From contig NC_031776.1 of NCBI RefSeq assembly GCF_001522545.3, forward strand, positions 21,533,511-21,597,510: a stretch of 64,000 bases of DNA. The letters run 5' to 3'. Positions 10,289 through 22,000 of the stretch are shown here, piece after piece. Position numbers and translations under genes: made by a program. The notes under the pieces are model-generated. The model made no database searches, was not told the origin of the DNA, and saw only the letters and a program-made list of their open reading frames with translations. This stretch comes from Parus major (Eukaryota > Chordata > Aves > Passeriformes > Paridae). Position 1 is the stretch's first letter. Every line of letters starts with the position of its first letter.

Positions 10289-13200
10289 AGGATTTTACTT
10301 GAGTTATGATAGTATTATAATATTTCCTTTGGCAACTGGTGGAATGTGGGGTTTAACCCCCTGCAGGCCAGCAGTGATGCATTACAATCTGGGGCAGCCC
10401 CAATGCAGACGTGTGAGGAAGCATCAGGAGCAAACCCACAGGCCTCCTTGCTGTTCTGAGATGGAATCAGTGAAGGTGGATCGCGGTGCTTGGGAGCACA
10501 GTCAGTCTCGGTTTGGCCAGCAGATGGTAGTGGTGCACAGAGAGCTGACAAAATGAGCCGAGCAAAAGGAAATACCACCGGCATCTGCTCGGGATCCTTT
10601 AGAAGTTTATTTAAACAAGCGGCGAAACTCCCAAGTCACGGGACAGTAAATAACAGTGTGAGATCTGAGCCCTGGCCACAACGCTACAGAACTCTGTTTA
10701 GAGCAGCTTTCTAAGCCTCAGTGTTCCTTCTCAACTACTTCAATGGGATGCATTGAAGTGCCCAGAGAGGGAAATGCAAGTACTTACATTGGTGTGTAGG
10801 CTTTTCATTTCTACGGTGAGTAAAGTGAAAATCCACTCGGGATCCTAAGTAATAAATAAGCATATCTTTGTGGTATATTTTGATTTCATGGAAAGGCAAC
10901 TCACTGAAAATGCTTCAGCCATGTATCTCTCTAGATTTATTTTAATATTTTTTTCTTGACTGCATCAGTACAGGCATTTGCTTACTGTTTTTCAGGGGAA
11001 ATGAAAAATTAAGATATAGAAATGACTGCATAAGTAATCACTCCACTGCACTGTTGAAAGTAGATTTATTTTCTCCCAATTTATTCTCTAAGTAGCCCAA
11101 AGTAAAAGAGTTACTGATCCCTTTCTATATCCATTATCTTTATGCAGGACAACCATGATTTGCATTCAGATCTTAAAAACTTCACCATAAAAAGGGCACT
11201 GAGGATAATTTTGTAATAAAGCCTCACTTCAAAGCCTTACAAAGTTCTTACAGTCTTATTTCCTTACACTGCAGCTTTCCCAAGACTTTCACAGTCCTTC
11301 TGTGATAAACAACTGCATTTGAATAAAGAAGTGTACTAGACTCAGCCTCCAGTACTTATGAGTACCACCATGGCAATTTATAACCATGTAAGTGATTCTC
11401 AACTGTAATTGTTCCCAAAAGTGCACAGCTAGAAAACAGCAAAAATTCTCTACTTTATCTCCTTCCTTATCCTACCTTCTCCTACCTTATCCTGCTTTTT
11501 TCTTAACCTCAGCCTAAAGACAAAATTTCTACTGTTTCTCAGGAAAAAAAAAGCTTGAAAACATTTTCTTTTAGTGAGCACAACAGCTAAACTTGTAGAT
11601 ACAAAATAAATCTTGAAATGCAGAGTGGGCCAAAAGTTCCTCTCCTCTGCATGTTAGCAAAGGAAAACAGGGAAGCCTGTCTTTCTGAACCATGCACAGA
11701 AAGGCACAAAACTAACAGCCTGCTACGTACAGAGGTAGCAGTGCAGCAGCAGTGGTGGCTGTCACTGGGTGCATGACAGCCATCCAACACCACAGTATGG
11801 ACCAGGAGAATGCAATAGCTGGGTCAGTGTCTCATAAAACACAGGAGAACAATAGCATCCCTGGATCTTTTCAGATTTTATAGATGGATGCTCATCTTTA
11901 GAAATGAAAAGTTTCCATTTATTTTGTACATTTTTTTTTTTTTTAACTGAATTGTGAAATCCCATCAAATACGTTCCTCTTCTGCAGCTATTTATTCAGG
12001 CCATTTGTTCTAAAGCGTGATCTCAGGCCTTTGATCTCAGCCATAACCTGATTAAATCTGCTTTGCCACTTCTTTCTGCCATAAAACTTGTGTGCATTGT
12101 AGATGAGAAGCCCCTGGAAAGTCCCCACAGAGCTGAGAACAGGCAGACTCCACCTCCTCAGCAGCTTTGGGCTGCGTTGCTTCACGGATGCTGGATTTGG
12201 GATCCCATCTCAGAGCTTGATGCTTCCAGGTTCATTGAAGAATGCAAGCAGAATCCCTGACATTGGACATTGCCAATGAGCTGGAGTACACAGACTCTTA
12301 ATGCAAAGTAAAAGGGTACTCTAAGTCATGTAAGGCTTCACTTCTTATGGTCCCAATCCAAATCTGCTTTGTGTGTATTAGTTTCTTTAGTAAGTTACTC
12401 TTCGTGCTAGCAGGCTTGCTTACCTGTTATGTACCTGAAATCTGAGAACTATCTAAAGGCTTACCTGACCTAGGCATGGTACTTCTGGTATTTAATATTC
12501 AAGAGTAACAGAAGGATTCTTTCTGAAAAGGTAAGAAGGTAAAATTTCTGCTGCTGCATATCATGCCCTGTTAGTCTTGTGGGATGAAAATTGAATTACT
12601 TTAATTAGTGTTTCAAAAGCAAATCTTAAAGATGGAATTAGATGTATTGGATACATTGTGGCTCTAAGAGACATGAGCTACATTCAGTTAGATGTGGAAA
12701 TGCATCTGATCAGCTCTGTGAGGCTTTCTATCTGGAAAGAACAGGTGTTTAGAATACCTACAGAAACAGTGGTTACTTTACCCTTTAAAATATTTGTAGT
12801 ATAAATAGCGGAGTGGCTGTTCCCCACTCACCATATCCAGGAACACAGCTGATGTAGCCTTTATCCCTGCAGGCTCCTGGAGTGCCAGTCTCACTGACAT
12901 GGCACCTCTGGAACATCCACACTTACGTGTCAGGGTATCTGGGTGTAGCAGTTAAGTTATGGAAGAAAAAAATGCCAGTGTGGGCTCTTTTCTTCATCTT
13001 GTCCTTGACCATCCACCCCCCCACCCCTCCAGTCTTCCAGAATCTAGTCTGGATTGAGGATATGGTATTTCATTATTGTTATTTATATGTAAATTTGCTT
13101 AATTCTTGTCTGATTGAAAGAATGTGAAGTTGAAGTTGGGTGAGTCTCAGCTGCTCTTACAGGTTGTCCAACCACTTGTTCTGATGTAGCACAGAGCCAG

Positions 13201-13902
13201 CCCTCAAGGAAGGAAAGATCAAAGGAAGAGCCATTCATTGGTGAAAGCAAAAGTATAAAGAGAACAGGTAACAGTTATTCCTGTTATTTGGGAAGACTAG
13301 AACAAGAATTAAGTGACTGAACTGCAACAGGAAATACTTGATAAGTAACTGTGGGGATAGCTGGGCTAAAAATAATCAGCCAATGCAAGTGGTAGGGTCA
13401 GTATGCACTGTTACATTCAATAACTGTGATTTAGAAATAAACAAATCAATCCACCACAGCTGCTGGGGATTTGATTCACAGCACTGCTGGATGTCTCTTT
13501 CAGGTCACCCTGGGTAAAGATGAGTAAGCCTGACCTGAAAATACTGGTGTGTCTATGTTTGTGGGACTGCTGATGCATCATCCGAAACCTACCTTCCAGT
13601 TTCCTGACCCACACAAGTATTCAGCAGCTAGAATTCAGGATCTCTGGGCACAAATTCCATGCAATTGGGACATAAGAAACACCTTCACTTAAATTTGTGT
13701 TTTCCTTCTGGATAGAAGAAGTTGTTCCAAAATTAGTGAAGCTGAATCATACAATTCATCTACTACAGGAGCCAGTGGGACACAGGCACCTGACTTACCC
13801 TGGGTACCTAAAATCCAAATCCAGGGTAAAGGATGTGAAGGTCCAGAATCACTACATAAAGAGCACAAAAATAGATGAATGTATGTAAAAATTAAGAACA
13901 CA

Positions 13903-13977
13903 CTTTTTTTTTTTTCTTTTGTTTCTTTGACACTCTTTTTGGGTTTGGTTTTTTGTTTTGTTTTGTTTTTGTTTTTA
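13903..13977. repeat. T/G-rich low-complexity, (TTTTG)n-like
   Basis: Starts with a poly-T run and ends in several TTTTG units. It resembles the 10208-10288 tract on the opposite strand. Simple repeat only. Confidence 0.8.
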
Positions 13978-16254
13978 GCCCTTGAAGTCACAGACCCATG
14001 TGATGGGATGCCTGATGACCTCTTTACTCAGGCTGTACTTTGAGACTGTTTCTGTGATGCATTCTTGAGTGGTCCAGTTGCCTCAGTGAGTCTGGAGCTG
14101 GACCTCAGGTTGAGAAAGCCCGTGGGGAGAAGCAGCAGTCCACCCTGCTATGCAGGAGGCAGCAATGTCGCAAACTCCCCTTTCTTCCTCTTGTGTAACA
14201 TGGTACTGGAAAAATCAACTTCCTGCACAACAACTGCCTGCTTCAAAGCACTGAGATTTGACTGACTGACAGGACAGCTTTTGGCAGGCTTACAAATATC
14301 TGTTCCTAGCTCCATGTGGATCTGCTGAAGTAGATCTGTGTCCAAATCTGGTTCAAGAGCTGTGGGATAGACTGCAAAGCCCATGACGCTCAAAGCAAAG
14401 CCATAAGCTATGGGAAAGGGCAGGAATGGTTGACCCCAGTTCTACCAGGATCACAAAACCATAAAAAAATTTCCTTTATAAAATTTCATACATTTAATTC
14501 ATTTAGATAACAACAGCAAGATGAAGAAAATTATTTCTGATATGGACATTCTTCAGTCTTTCTGGAAAAGATATTTAAACAGAGCCCTAACACAGTGTGG
14601 AGGTTTTCTGTCTCCCTCTGGGGACAGAGGAATGCTCTGGGATGCTGAAAAAAGCTGGAAACCTCACACTGGAGCATGTTCCCAAATATAAGGACACCCA
14701 GTACAGATGCAAAACTTAACCAAAGGTGCACAATGCTATGTCAGGGCCAGTGTTTATTGGTTTTATGATTGTATTTTTAAGTAGTCATTCTTTTGATCCA
14801 TGCTCACTGCTGGTCAGGGAAAGAAAAATAAAGCTTACACAGAAAATAACAAAATTTTCTGGCTGGAGGCCAAAACTTCACAAGAGAATACTGAAGCCTA
14901 ATATGTTTTGTTTGACATCTTTGTTTCTGATAGATGTTGACTGAATTCAGGAGGATGACGGCACTTTGAACAAAACCAGCTGGGGAAGTCAGTTTGCTAA
15001 TTATTAACCCTCTAGGGAAGACACTGGGTTGGAAATGTGCATTCCAGACATTCTGGGAAAATATAAAACCTAATGTAGATCTCTTTGGAAAATAAATACT
15101 TTACACTGTGGTTTGTATTTTTAGGAGGAAGGGAGGAGACAGCTTGTGATATACAGCTGAATTTCTCAAGATGGGTAATAATGGAGTCTTAGATGTCTTT
15201 TCTCCCCTTAGTAAGATTCAACAGTTCTGAGACTGAAGTGAATCTAATATTAAGAAATTACTATAGGGAATGAGGAGAGATTGTACATTTACTGTGATAG
15301 AAATCACTAGGGATGGGGTAAAAAGGCTGTTGTCAGCCTCTTGACCATTTTTCAACAAGAAAAAAAGGGGGGTTTTCAAAAATGTTAAACGGAAAAAAGT
15401 GTCAAACTTCATACTGTGAAGTCATGTGAACTCATATTATTCAGAAGCTAGTGTGATAAATATTCAGTACCCAAATTTAAAAATATAAATCCCAAAATGT
15501 AAGAATAAAAGTATAATAGTCTTAAACAGTAGGCTCTGCAGTGACATGTTTTCATCTCATTCTACCCAGATGCTCTAATCCTTCCTCTGTAGTCTGGCCA
15601 GAGAGATGGCTATATAAATAGTACAGGGTTTTTTTTTAATTCCATTTCAGGACTTTTAGGAGTTAAAGAGTTAAATACGAGCACTACACCAAAATTCAGT
15701 ACTGCTCAGTGTTTAACTAGTGCCAGTCTTAGCTAAAACTATAGCATGAAATAGAAACAGAAAAAGAGAATAAGGGGGGTGGAATCCTGGTAGGAAAAAA
15801 AACCCTACCAAAGATCAAAGATGAAAAGAAATTTAGGAACAATTTTTACAATTTGCTTAACATTGGAGCTATTTTCCTGCTTGACACCTTGGTTGCAGCA
15901 CAGAGACATCAGCTGTTACAAGTGTCAGAACAGATGTAGTAGAATGCATTATTGTTTAAAACAAATAGGTCATATGGGATGCTGAACTGATTTTGTTTTC
16001 TTCCCCATAGTTCCATGTGATGCCATTAGGTGTCAGATTGTTAAATAAATACCTTAGTGTTAGACAAGCTTTTTAAAATTTAACTACTTGACAATTAGAT
16101 TAACATCAGAACTGTGTATATTTTCTGCCTTTTTAATGCTCTAGGTGGTATTACATGCCTAGGTAAAGTGCTAGTAGAGAGTTACTAGATAGCAAAGTAC
16201 TTTCTAAACTTGTTCATTCTCTGACTATTTGCAACTCTCTTTAGTTTTTTAATT

Positions 16255-16745
16255 TTCCCCTTCATATATCCATACTGATGATTCCAAATCATCTCCATGT
16301 CCTTAATATTTTGAAATCATTTCCAGCATGATTTCTTCCAGCACCTCTCTGGATATTGAGACAAGGATTACTGGCCTGTAGTTCTCCACATCCTCCCTCT
16401 TCTTGAAGCAAGATACGGCATCTGCATTGAATTTCTAGTCCTCCTCTGATCACTGTGACCTTCCAAACACACCTGAGACTGGCCTTGCAATGACATCTGC
16501 CAGCTCCCTCAGCATTTGTGGACGCAGCCCACTGGGTCCCACAGACTGTTTAAATGTTTTCATCTACTCTACGAGGGTAAGCCTGCATTGCTCCAGATGC
16601 TCCCACTGGTCTCAGGGGCCTGGGATTTTTGAAAACAAACCCTGCTTATACAGACAGGTGAAGAAGGCATCGAATATCTCTGTCTGCATTCTGTGTTACC
16701 ACAACCCCACTCAGCAGCAGGCTCACGTTTTCTATTCTTGCAGGA
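16255..16745 (-). mobile_element. CR1 LINE fragment, minus orientation (ORF2, before and into RT)
   Basis: Read on the minus strand this matches the part of CR1 ORF2 between the endonuclease and the start of the reverse transcriptase. Landmarks are phrases equivalent to GAGGGAGCTGGCAGATGTCA, the frame ENYRPV and a region reading toward AGAAGGCATTG. Frames are broken by stops and indels, so it is a dead copy. Its first 240 bases are an inverted near-copy of 17679-17922. The right end near 16745 is where I lose similarity. Confidence 0.8.
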
Positions 16746-17662
16746 ATCCAGACAGTTACTAAAATATAATCAAAGCTATTCAGCTCCTCACTGTTCTCTA
16801 AACTGTCAATGAACTGGTGCCCCAGGAAAGTTGTTCCCAGACAGTGAAAGAGAAAATGCTGTTGTCCCTTTTTTAAAACATACACAACAGTTCGAGCGCA
16901 TTTGCTATAAGAAAATCAAATGCAATCCCTTTTTCTGAATCTGAATCCACATTGATCCAGATTAATTCAATAACTACCAAGCTAAAGTAAGTGCTCGGTG
17001 TTTCCTTTTGGAGCTGACACACCTCATTCAAAGCACTGAAATATTTACTAGAGCACAAAGTGAAATTTATGTATCCCTGTTCTGTTTCCCCACAAAAAGT
17101 ACTGCTACTGGAGGAGCACAGTCTCACTCATGTTCTTATTGTGAACTGTTGAATATTTACTTCTTGGTATAAAGTCCAGAAGCTGGACTATGTCCCCTTT
17201 ACAAACCTAGCCCTTGAGCTGACAACCTGAAGTCCTCAGAGAGAGTGCTAAAAATATATTGATTTTTAACTTCAACTCAGGCACAAATATGGAATGCAAT
17301 TGAGATCCTACCTTAAAAATAGGATGATCCAAGCACTAACTTCAGAAGTGAATCCTTATGGCAAGAATAACCATATTTGTTAAACCTAGTATTTATCTTT
17401 AACCTTTACTCCCACACACTTCTATAACCACAAGCCCTGCCAGACAGGATGTGACAGATATGAATTAGGAACGAGCAAAAGGGAACCCAAGAGTCTTGAC
17501 TTTAAAAGCAAAGGTTAGGGGAGATTCCAAGTCAGAGTATATTTTATTATTCTAACAAAACAAGTTTAAACACAAGTGTTGGACATGAAAACAAAGTATG
17601 AGCAAACACAAATAGTGCTAGAGATTACTTTGCCTTCAATTAGTTTATTTTTATAAACAATA
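16746..17662. other. Spacer between the two CR1 fragments
   Basis: About 0.9 kb of AT-rich DNA that I cannot assign. It has no convincing CR1 similarity on either strand and no gene. It could be the original locus sequence, or an insertion that split the element. Confidence 0.5.
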
Positions 17663-19092
17663 CCATGGATCTAGTGAGATGTCATTGCAAGGCCAGTCTC
17701 AGGTATGTTTGGAAGGTCATAGTGATCAGAGAAGGACTAGAAATTCAATGCAGATGCCATATCTTGCTTCAAAGAGAAGAGGGAGGATGTGGAGAACTAC
17801 ACGCCAGTCAGCCTTGTCTCAGTATCCAGAGAGCCGGGAAGAAATCATGCTGGAAATGATTTCAAAATATTAAGGACATGGAGATGATTTGGAATGATCA
17901 GTATGGATATATGAAGGGGGAAATTACGCCTGATCAAGCTGATAGCCTCCTGTGATTAAATGGCTAGTTTGGTGGACAAGGAGAGAGCAGAGGATGTTAA
18001 TTGTCTTAACTTCAGAAAGGCTTTCATCACTGGCTGTATCCTCATTAACCAGCTGACGACTAGGTAAGTAGATAGTGAAGTAGATTGAAAACGTGCTGAA
18101 ATGCCAGTCTCAAGAGATTATAATCAGTGGTGCAAAATCCAGTGGAGGCCAGTCACTAATGGTGTACTCTTGAGGTCAATACTGTGGCCAATACTGTTGA
18201 ACACCCTCATAATGATCCTGGATGATAGAACAAGTGCACCTTCAGCAAGTTTTCAGACACTTGAAGACTGGGAGGAGTGGCTGATACACCAGATGCTTAT
18301 GCTTCTGTTCAGAGGGACCTTGACAAGCTGGATGATCAGTTGAGAGGAATCTCATGGAACTTAACAAAGGGAAATGCCAAATCCTGCACCTGTAATGTCC
18401 CCACACATATTACTGGGGGCTAAGGACCAACTGGCTGGGAAGTAGCTTTACAGGAAAGAATCTGGGAGCCCTGGTGAACACCAACTTGAACATGTGCCAG
18501 CAATGTGCTTTGTCCTTGTGGCACAGCTGGCCAACAATATCCTGGGCTGCATTAGGAGCACTGTCAGTAGGTTTAGGCAGGTGATAATTTCCCCCTAGTT
18601 GGCATTAAGACACATCTGGAGTGCTAGTTCTGGAGTTCCCAATGTAGGAAAAAATACGGTTTCACTGGACTGAATCCAGCAAAGAGCCATGAAAATTATT
18701 CTGGGATTGGAGTGCTTGTGGTATGAGGAGTGGCTGAGAGCTGGAGGAGAGAAGCCTCAGGGAGATCTTGTCAATGTATCTAAATATCTAAAATAAATAT
18801 CTAGGGAGAGTAAAGAAGATGAAGTGTGACTCTTCTCAATTGCATTCAGTGAGGGAACAAGAGGCAATAAGCACAATGTGATCCATAGGATATTTTTTTT
18901 AAACAAAACAAAAAAGGTGTTTTTTTCCACTATTGTGGCTGTCAGAGAGTTGTCCAGAGACATTGGGGAGTCTTTATCCTTGGAGATATTAAAAATGCAA
19001 GTGGAACCAACCCAGGGCAGTCTGCTCTAGTTGACTCTGCTCTAAGCAAGAGGGTGCACTAAATGATCTCTACAGATCCTGTGATTCTTTGA
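17663..19092 (+). mobile_element. CR1 LINE fragment, plus orientation (RT to 3' end)
   Basis: A 5'-truncated, decayed CR1 retrotransposon. It starts in ORF2 just before the reverse transcriptase box (frame ENYTPVSLVSV, from about 17792). It runs through the GGAGTGGCTGATACACCAGA and AACAAAGGGAAATGCCAAAT phrases typical of avian CR1. It ends with the CR1 3' UTR, where AAATGATCTCTACAGATCCT precedes TGTGATTCTTT, close to the CR1 terminal octamer repeat. Many stops and frameshifts mean no functional protein. High divergence from the CR1 sequence I remember suggests an old insertion. Confidence 0.9.
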
Positions 19093-22000
19093 CTTAGGTA
19101 CTTTAATTAATTTCAACAGCAGCTGAGTATTTCTTCCTGATTCACTGTTTATAAAGAGATTTCTGATGCTTCCAAAGTTTTGCATGTTGATGTGACTTAA
19201 ATTGTGGGCCACAGGTTCCTGCTGAGGCAATTAAATACTGCCTATGATAGAGCCAGCCAGTTTATTCTGCATGGCCAAACTGTTTCAGTTTGAAATACAA
19301 ACAAAACTTAAGGAACTTATAGACTTCATAGAACGAAGTGCCATTGCTTAATAGAATATATATAAAAATAGATGCTTTAGTACTATGGGCATATTATTGC
19401 CTCCAAAAAAGAGCAATAAATATAGTTGCACTCATTAAAGTAACAGGACTATTTAGGTAAGCATCAATTAAATAGATCACCAACTAGAAATATACACACA
19501 TGTGATTACTATAACCTCTTGTTTGGTTTTTGGCTGTTTTGGTTAATTTTTTTGTAATTCTGTGATTTATTTGGGTATATTGAGAATCAAGACATATACA
19601 AATCAGAGTGATAATAGTACTGTTGAGGTTTTTTACTGAATATATAGTGTTACTATATTTTTCTTTTTTCTGTTTTTAACATTTAAAAATATAACTAGAG
19701 TTACTCATGCAGCATTGCAAAGTATGTTTTCCAGAAGCTACCAGAATCATAAAGAGCAGCTTTACTCCTTGACAGCCTCAGGAAAGGAAAGAGAGCAGGC
19801 TTTGCTTTTTCAGAGCCAGGAACAGGTTCAGCTTGGACACAACTGACGATCTCTGCAATAGAAATACGCCACACACAGAGGTGATCTCTGAAGTGACCAA
19901 ATCCTGAAGCCTTTATAGCTTAAAATCTTCTCTGGAGTTTTGCCTAGAGGCTTATTACTGGTTAGTCTGCATGCAGAGCACTGCAGATCTGAGTCATAAG
20001 GGATTTGTGCTGCTCTGTACTATCTTCATCTTTCTCATTCTCCCTCGTGCCTTCTGTGTCAAGCACACGAAACCAGCTCCCCAGCAGTAGTTGTGCAGTG
20101 ATGACAGCCTGATAGCAATACCCTCACAGCCTCTCCCTGATTCACCCATGGTGCCAAGCACAGATAGAAGTCCTACAAACTCATTTATATGCACTGTCCA
20201 CCCACAAACTTTATCTCAAGTTGTGGGAGTGTTGAGTCACAGACAGGTAGTTCTTGTTCAAGTCCCAGCTTCATGTAAGCTATGGGTAATAACAAAAGCT
20301 ATTTCAGTTTCACAGAAATAATGTCTAAGGTACAAATAATCTCTTCACAACAAGGCCCCCTTAAATCAATGGAAAAATGCAAAACAGCAAGTTCTTGTGA
20401 GGAACACCTGCTGATTTGTTCAATCAGCAGGAGCTTTCATCCAGATAAAGAAATAACTGGCAGACCATATCAACCAGATCACTCTTGTCTGCATGCTTGC
20501 AGACATAATCAAAAACCTGTCGAGAGGCCTAGATGGTAAATACTACATTTAGAGAAGATGCATTGGCACTGCCCAAATAGATCACTTTTATCCAGGTGCA
20601 CATTAACTCTTTCTCTGCACTAACTCTTCTACTGCTTTGCCTGCTACTGATGTTAGGCTTGCTAGACTTTAGTTTTTCCATCAAGTTACCTCATTTACTG
20701 ATTTACTGCTCTGTGAAGCAGCATTGATGGAGTCTAATGTAGTCTGTGTTACATAACAATGCTGCAGTGTCCAGACAACATGGAGGTTATCTGAAGTACG
20801 GTGCTGGTTATATTTCCCACCCTCTTTGCCCATCTGATCATTCTCAGCATGCTCTCTCTGTCCTTCTGGTCAGGCAGGCAAGCGGCAGACTCAGGACTAC
20901 ATATGCTTAAAGATAACATTTTGGTGCCTTGGCATTCTCTGCCACTTACTGGGTTCCTTTTGTTTACTTGATCTGATTATAAGATCTCGTTACTAAATTT
21001 CATTATCCCATTACAGCAGAGGTGACTTTTACCTTTTCTGTATATTTTATATTCTGGCACTAAACTGGCCTGCATGTGTGTCGCATGTCATTGCCTTTGT
21101 CTAAGACCAGACATCTGATTTCCCTCCACTTATTCATTGCATGTTTAGCATTGGTACAGAGTTATGTGTTGTCCTGGTGTTTGTTTCCTCCTTCACTTCC
21201 CATTTGAAAGGTATTTTATTTGTTTACTTATTTTTTTATTTGTATTCTTACTTTTGCTCTCTGGCCTCTCCTGCACTCAGAAAGGCACAGTTTCCAAACC
21301 TTTGCTGATGGCAGATTAAACTGTGAGTTCCCCACTCCTGCTGCTATTCAGTTTGTATCTTAGTCAATAACAACCTTTAAACTACAGCAGTTTAGCCCTC
21401 AGTGAGTCCGCTCCTTCTATACAGACTCTTTTTATCTCAAAAGTACTCCCAAGCTCAGACCAATCTGTAATTTTGCCCTTTAAACTATTCTCTCATCTAC
21501 TTATTGAATGTTGCTGTTTCCTGGTCAAACACAAGGCCCTTGGGTCATTTTAGGGATTGCTATTAGTCAGGGATGAATTTTGCCTCCAGAACATGCGATA
21601 CCCAAAACTACAGGCTCTTCCTCAGCACTTCTAGGAGATTGTTCTGCTTTGCATATTTAAGGAACAAAATAAAACCCAACCAAAAAAAACCCAAAACAAA
21701 CAAAAACCAAAAATTCCCCCACCTTTCAAATTTAAAAGTTCTACCTGAATTAATTTTTATTTGCTTAAAAACAATTTTCCAAATTATAGCTGATTTTATT
21801 TTAAATCATTCCTTCAAATAATGTTTTCTGTAACAAATGTAATGTGGTACAAAATATCATGATATTTGCCAGTTCCCACAATCATAATTTGAGTAGTAAT
21901 CCCATACTGACACAGTGACAAGGGAGAACAGCTTTTTTGGAGATTGAACACATAAACTCTGCCAGTAGACCTTCTAAACCAAGGCACATTCAGTTGAAAA

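Larger units (their letters stand above)
6850..16254. other. Intergenic or distal 3' UTR, no gene seen
   Basis: About 9.4 kb between PLA2R1 and the CR1 remnants. I read the open frames of 60-140 codons here (for example 7029-7448, 9559-9762, 10170-10556) and none matched a family or showed exon-like flanks that continue. It holds only low-complexity stretches, listed separately. Diverged ancient repeats may be present that I cannot recognise by eye. Confidence 0.55.
16255..17922. repeat. Inverted repeat, arms 16255-16497 and 17679-17922
   Basis: The two arms are reverse complements with roughly 14 differences in about 243 positions by hand alignment (about 94% identity), including a 3-base indel. 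The loop is about 1.18 kb. The arms are the shared part of the two CR1 fragments, and similarity stops abruptly on the outer side of each arm. Confidence 0.85.

Noticed and set aside
16490..16885. Open frames on both strands considered as a gene fragment
   Set aside because: They fall in or next to the inverted CR1 fragment, and the true CR1 frame on the minus strand is broken.
18101..18343. 80-codon frame considered as reverse transcriptase
   Set aside because: It is part of the decayed CR1 copy. The RT active-site box is not intact and stops surround it.
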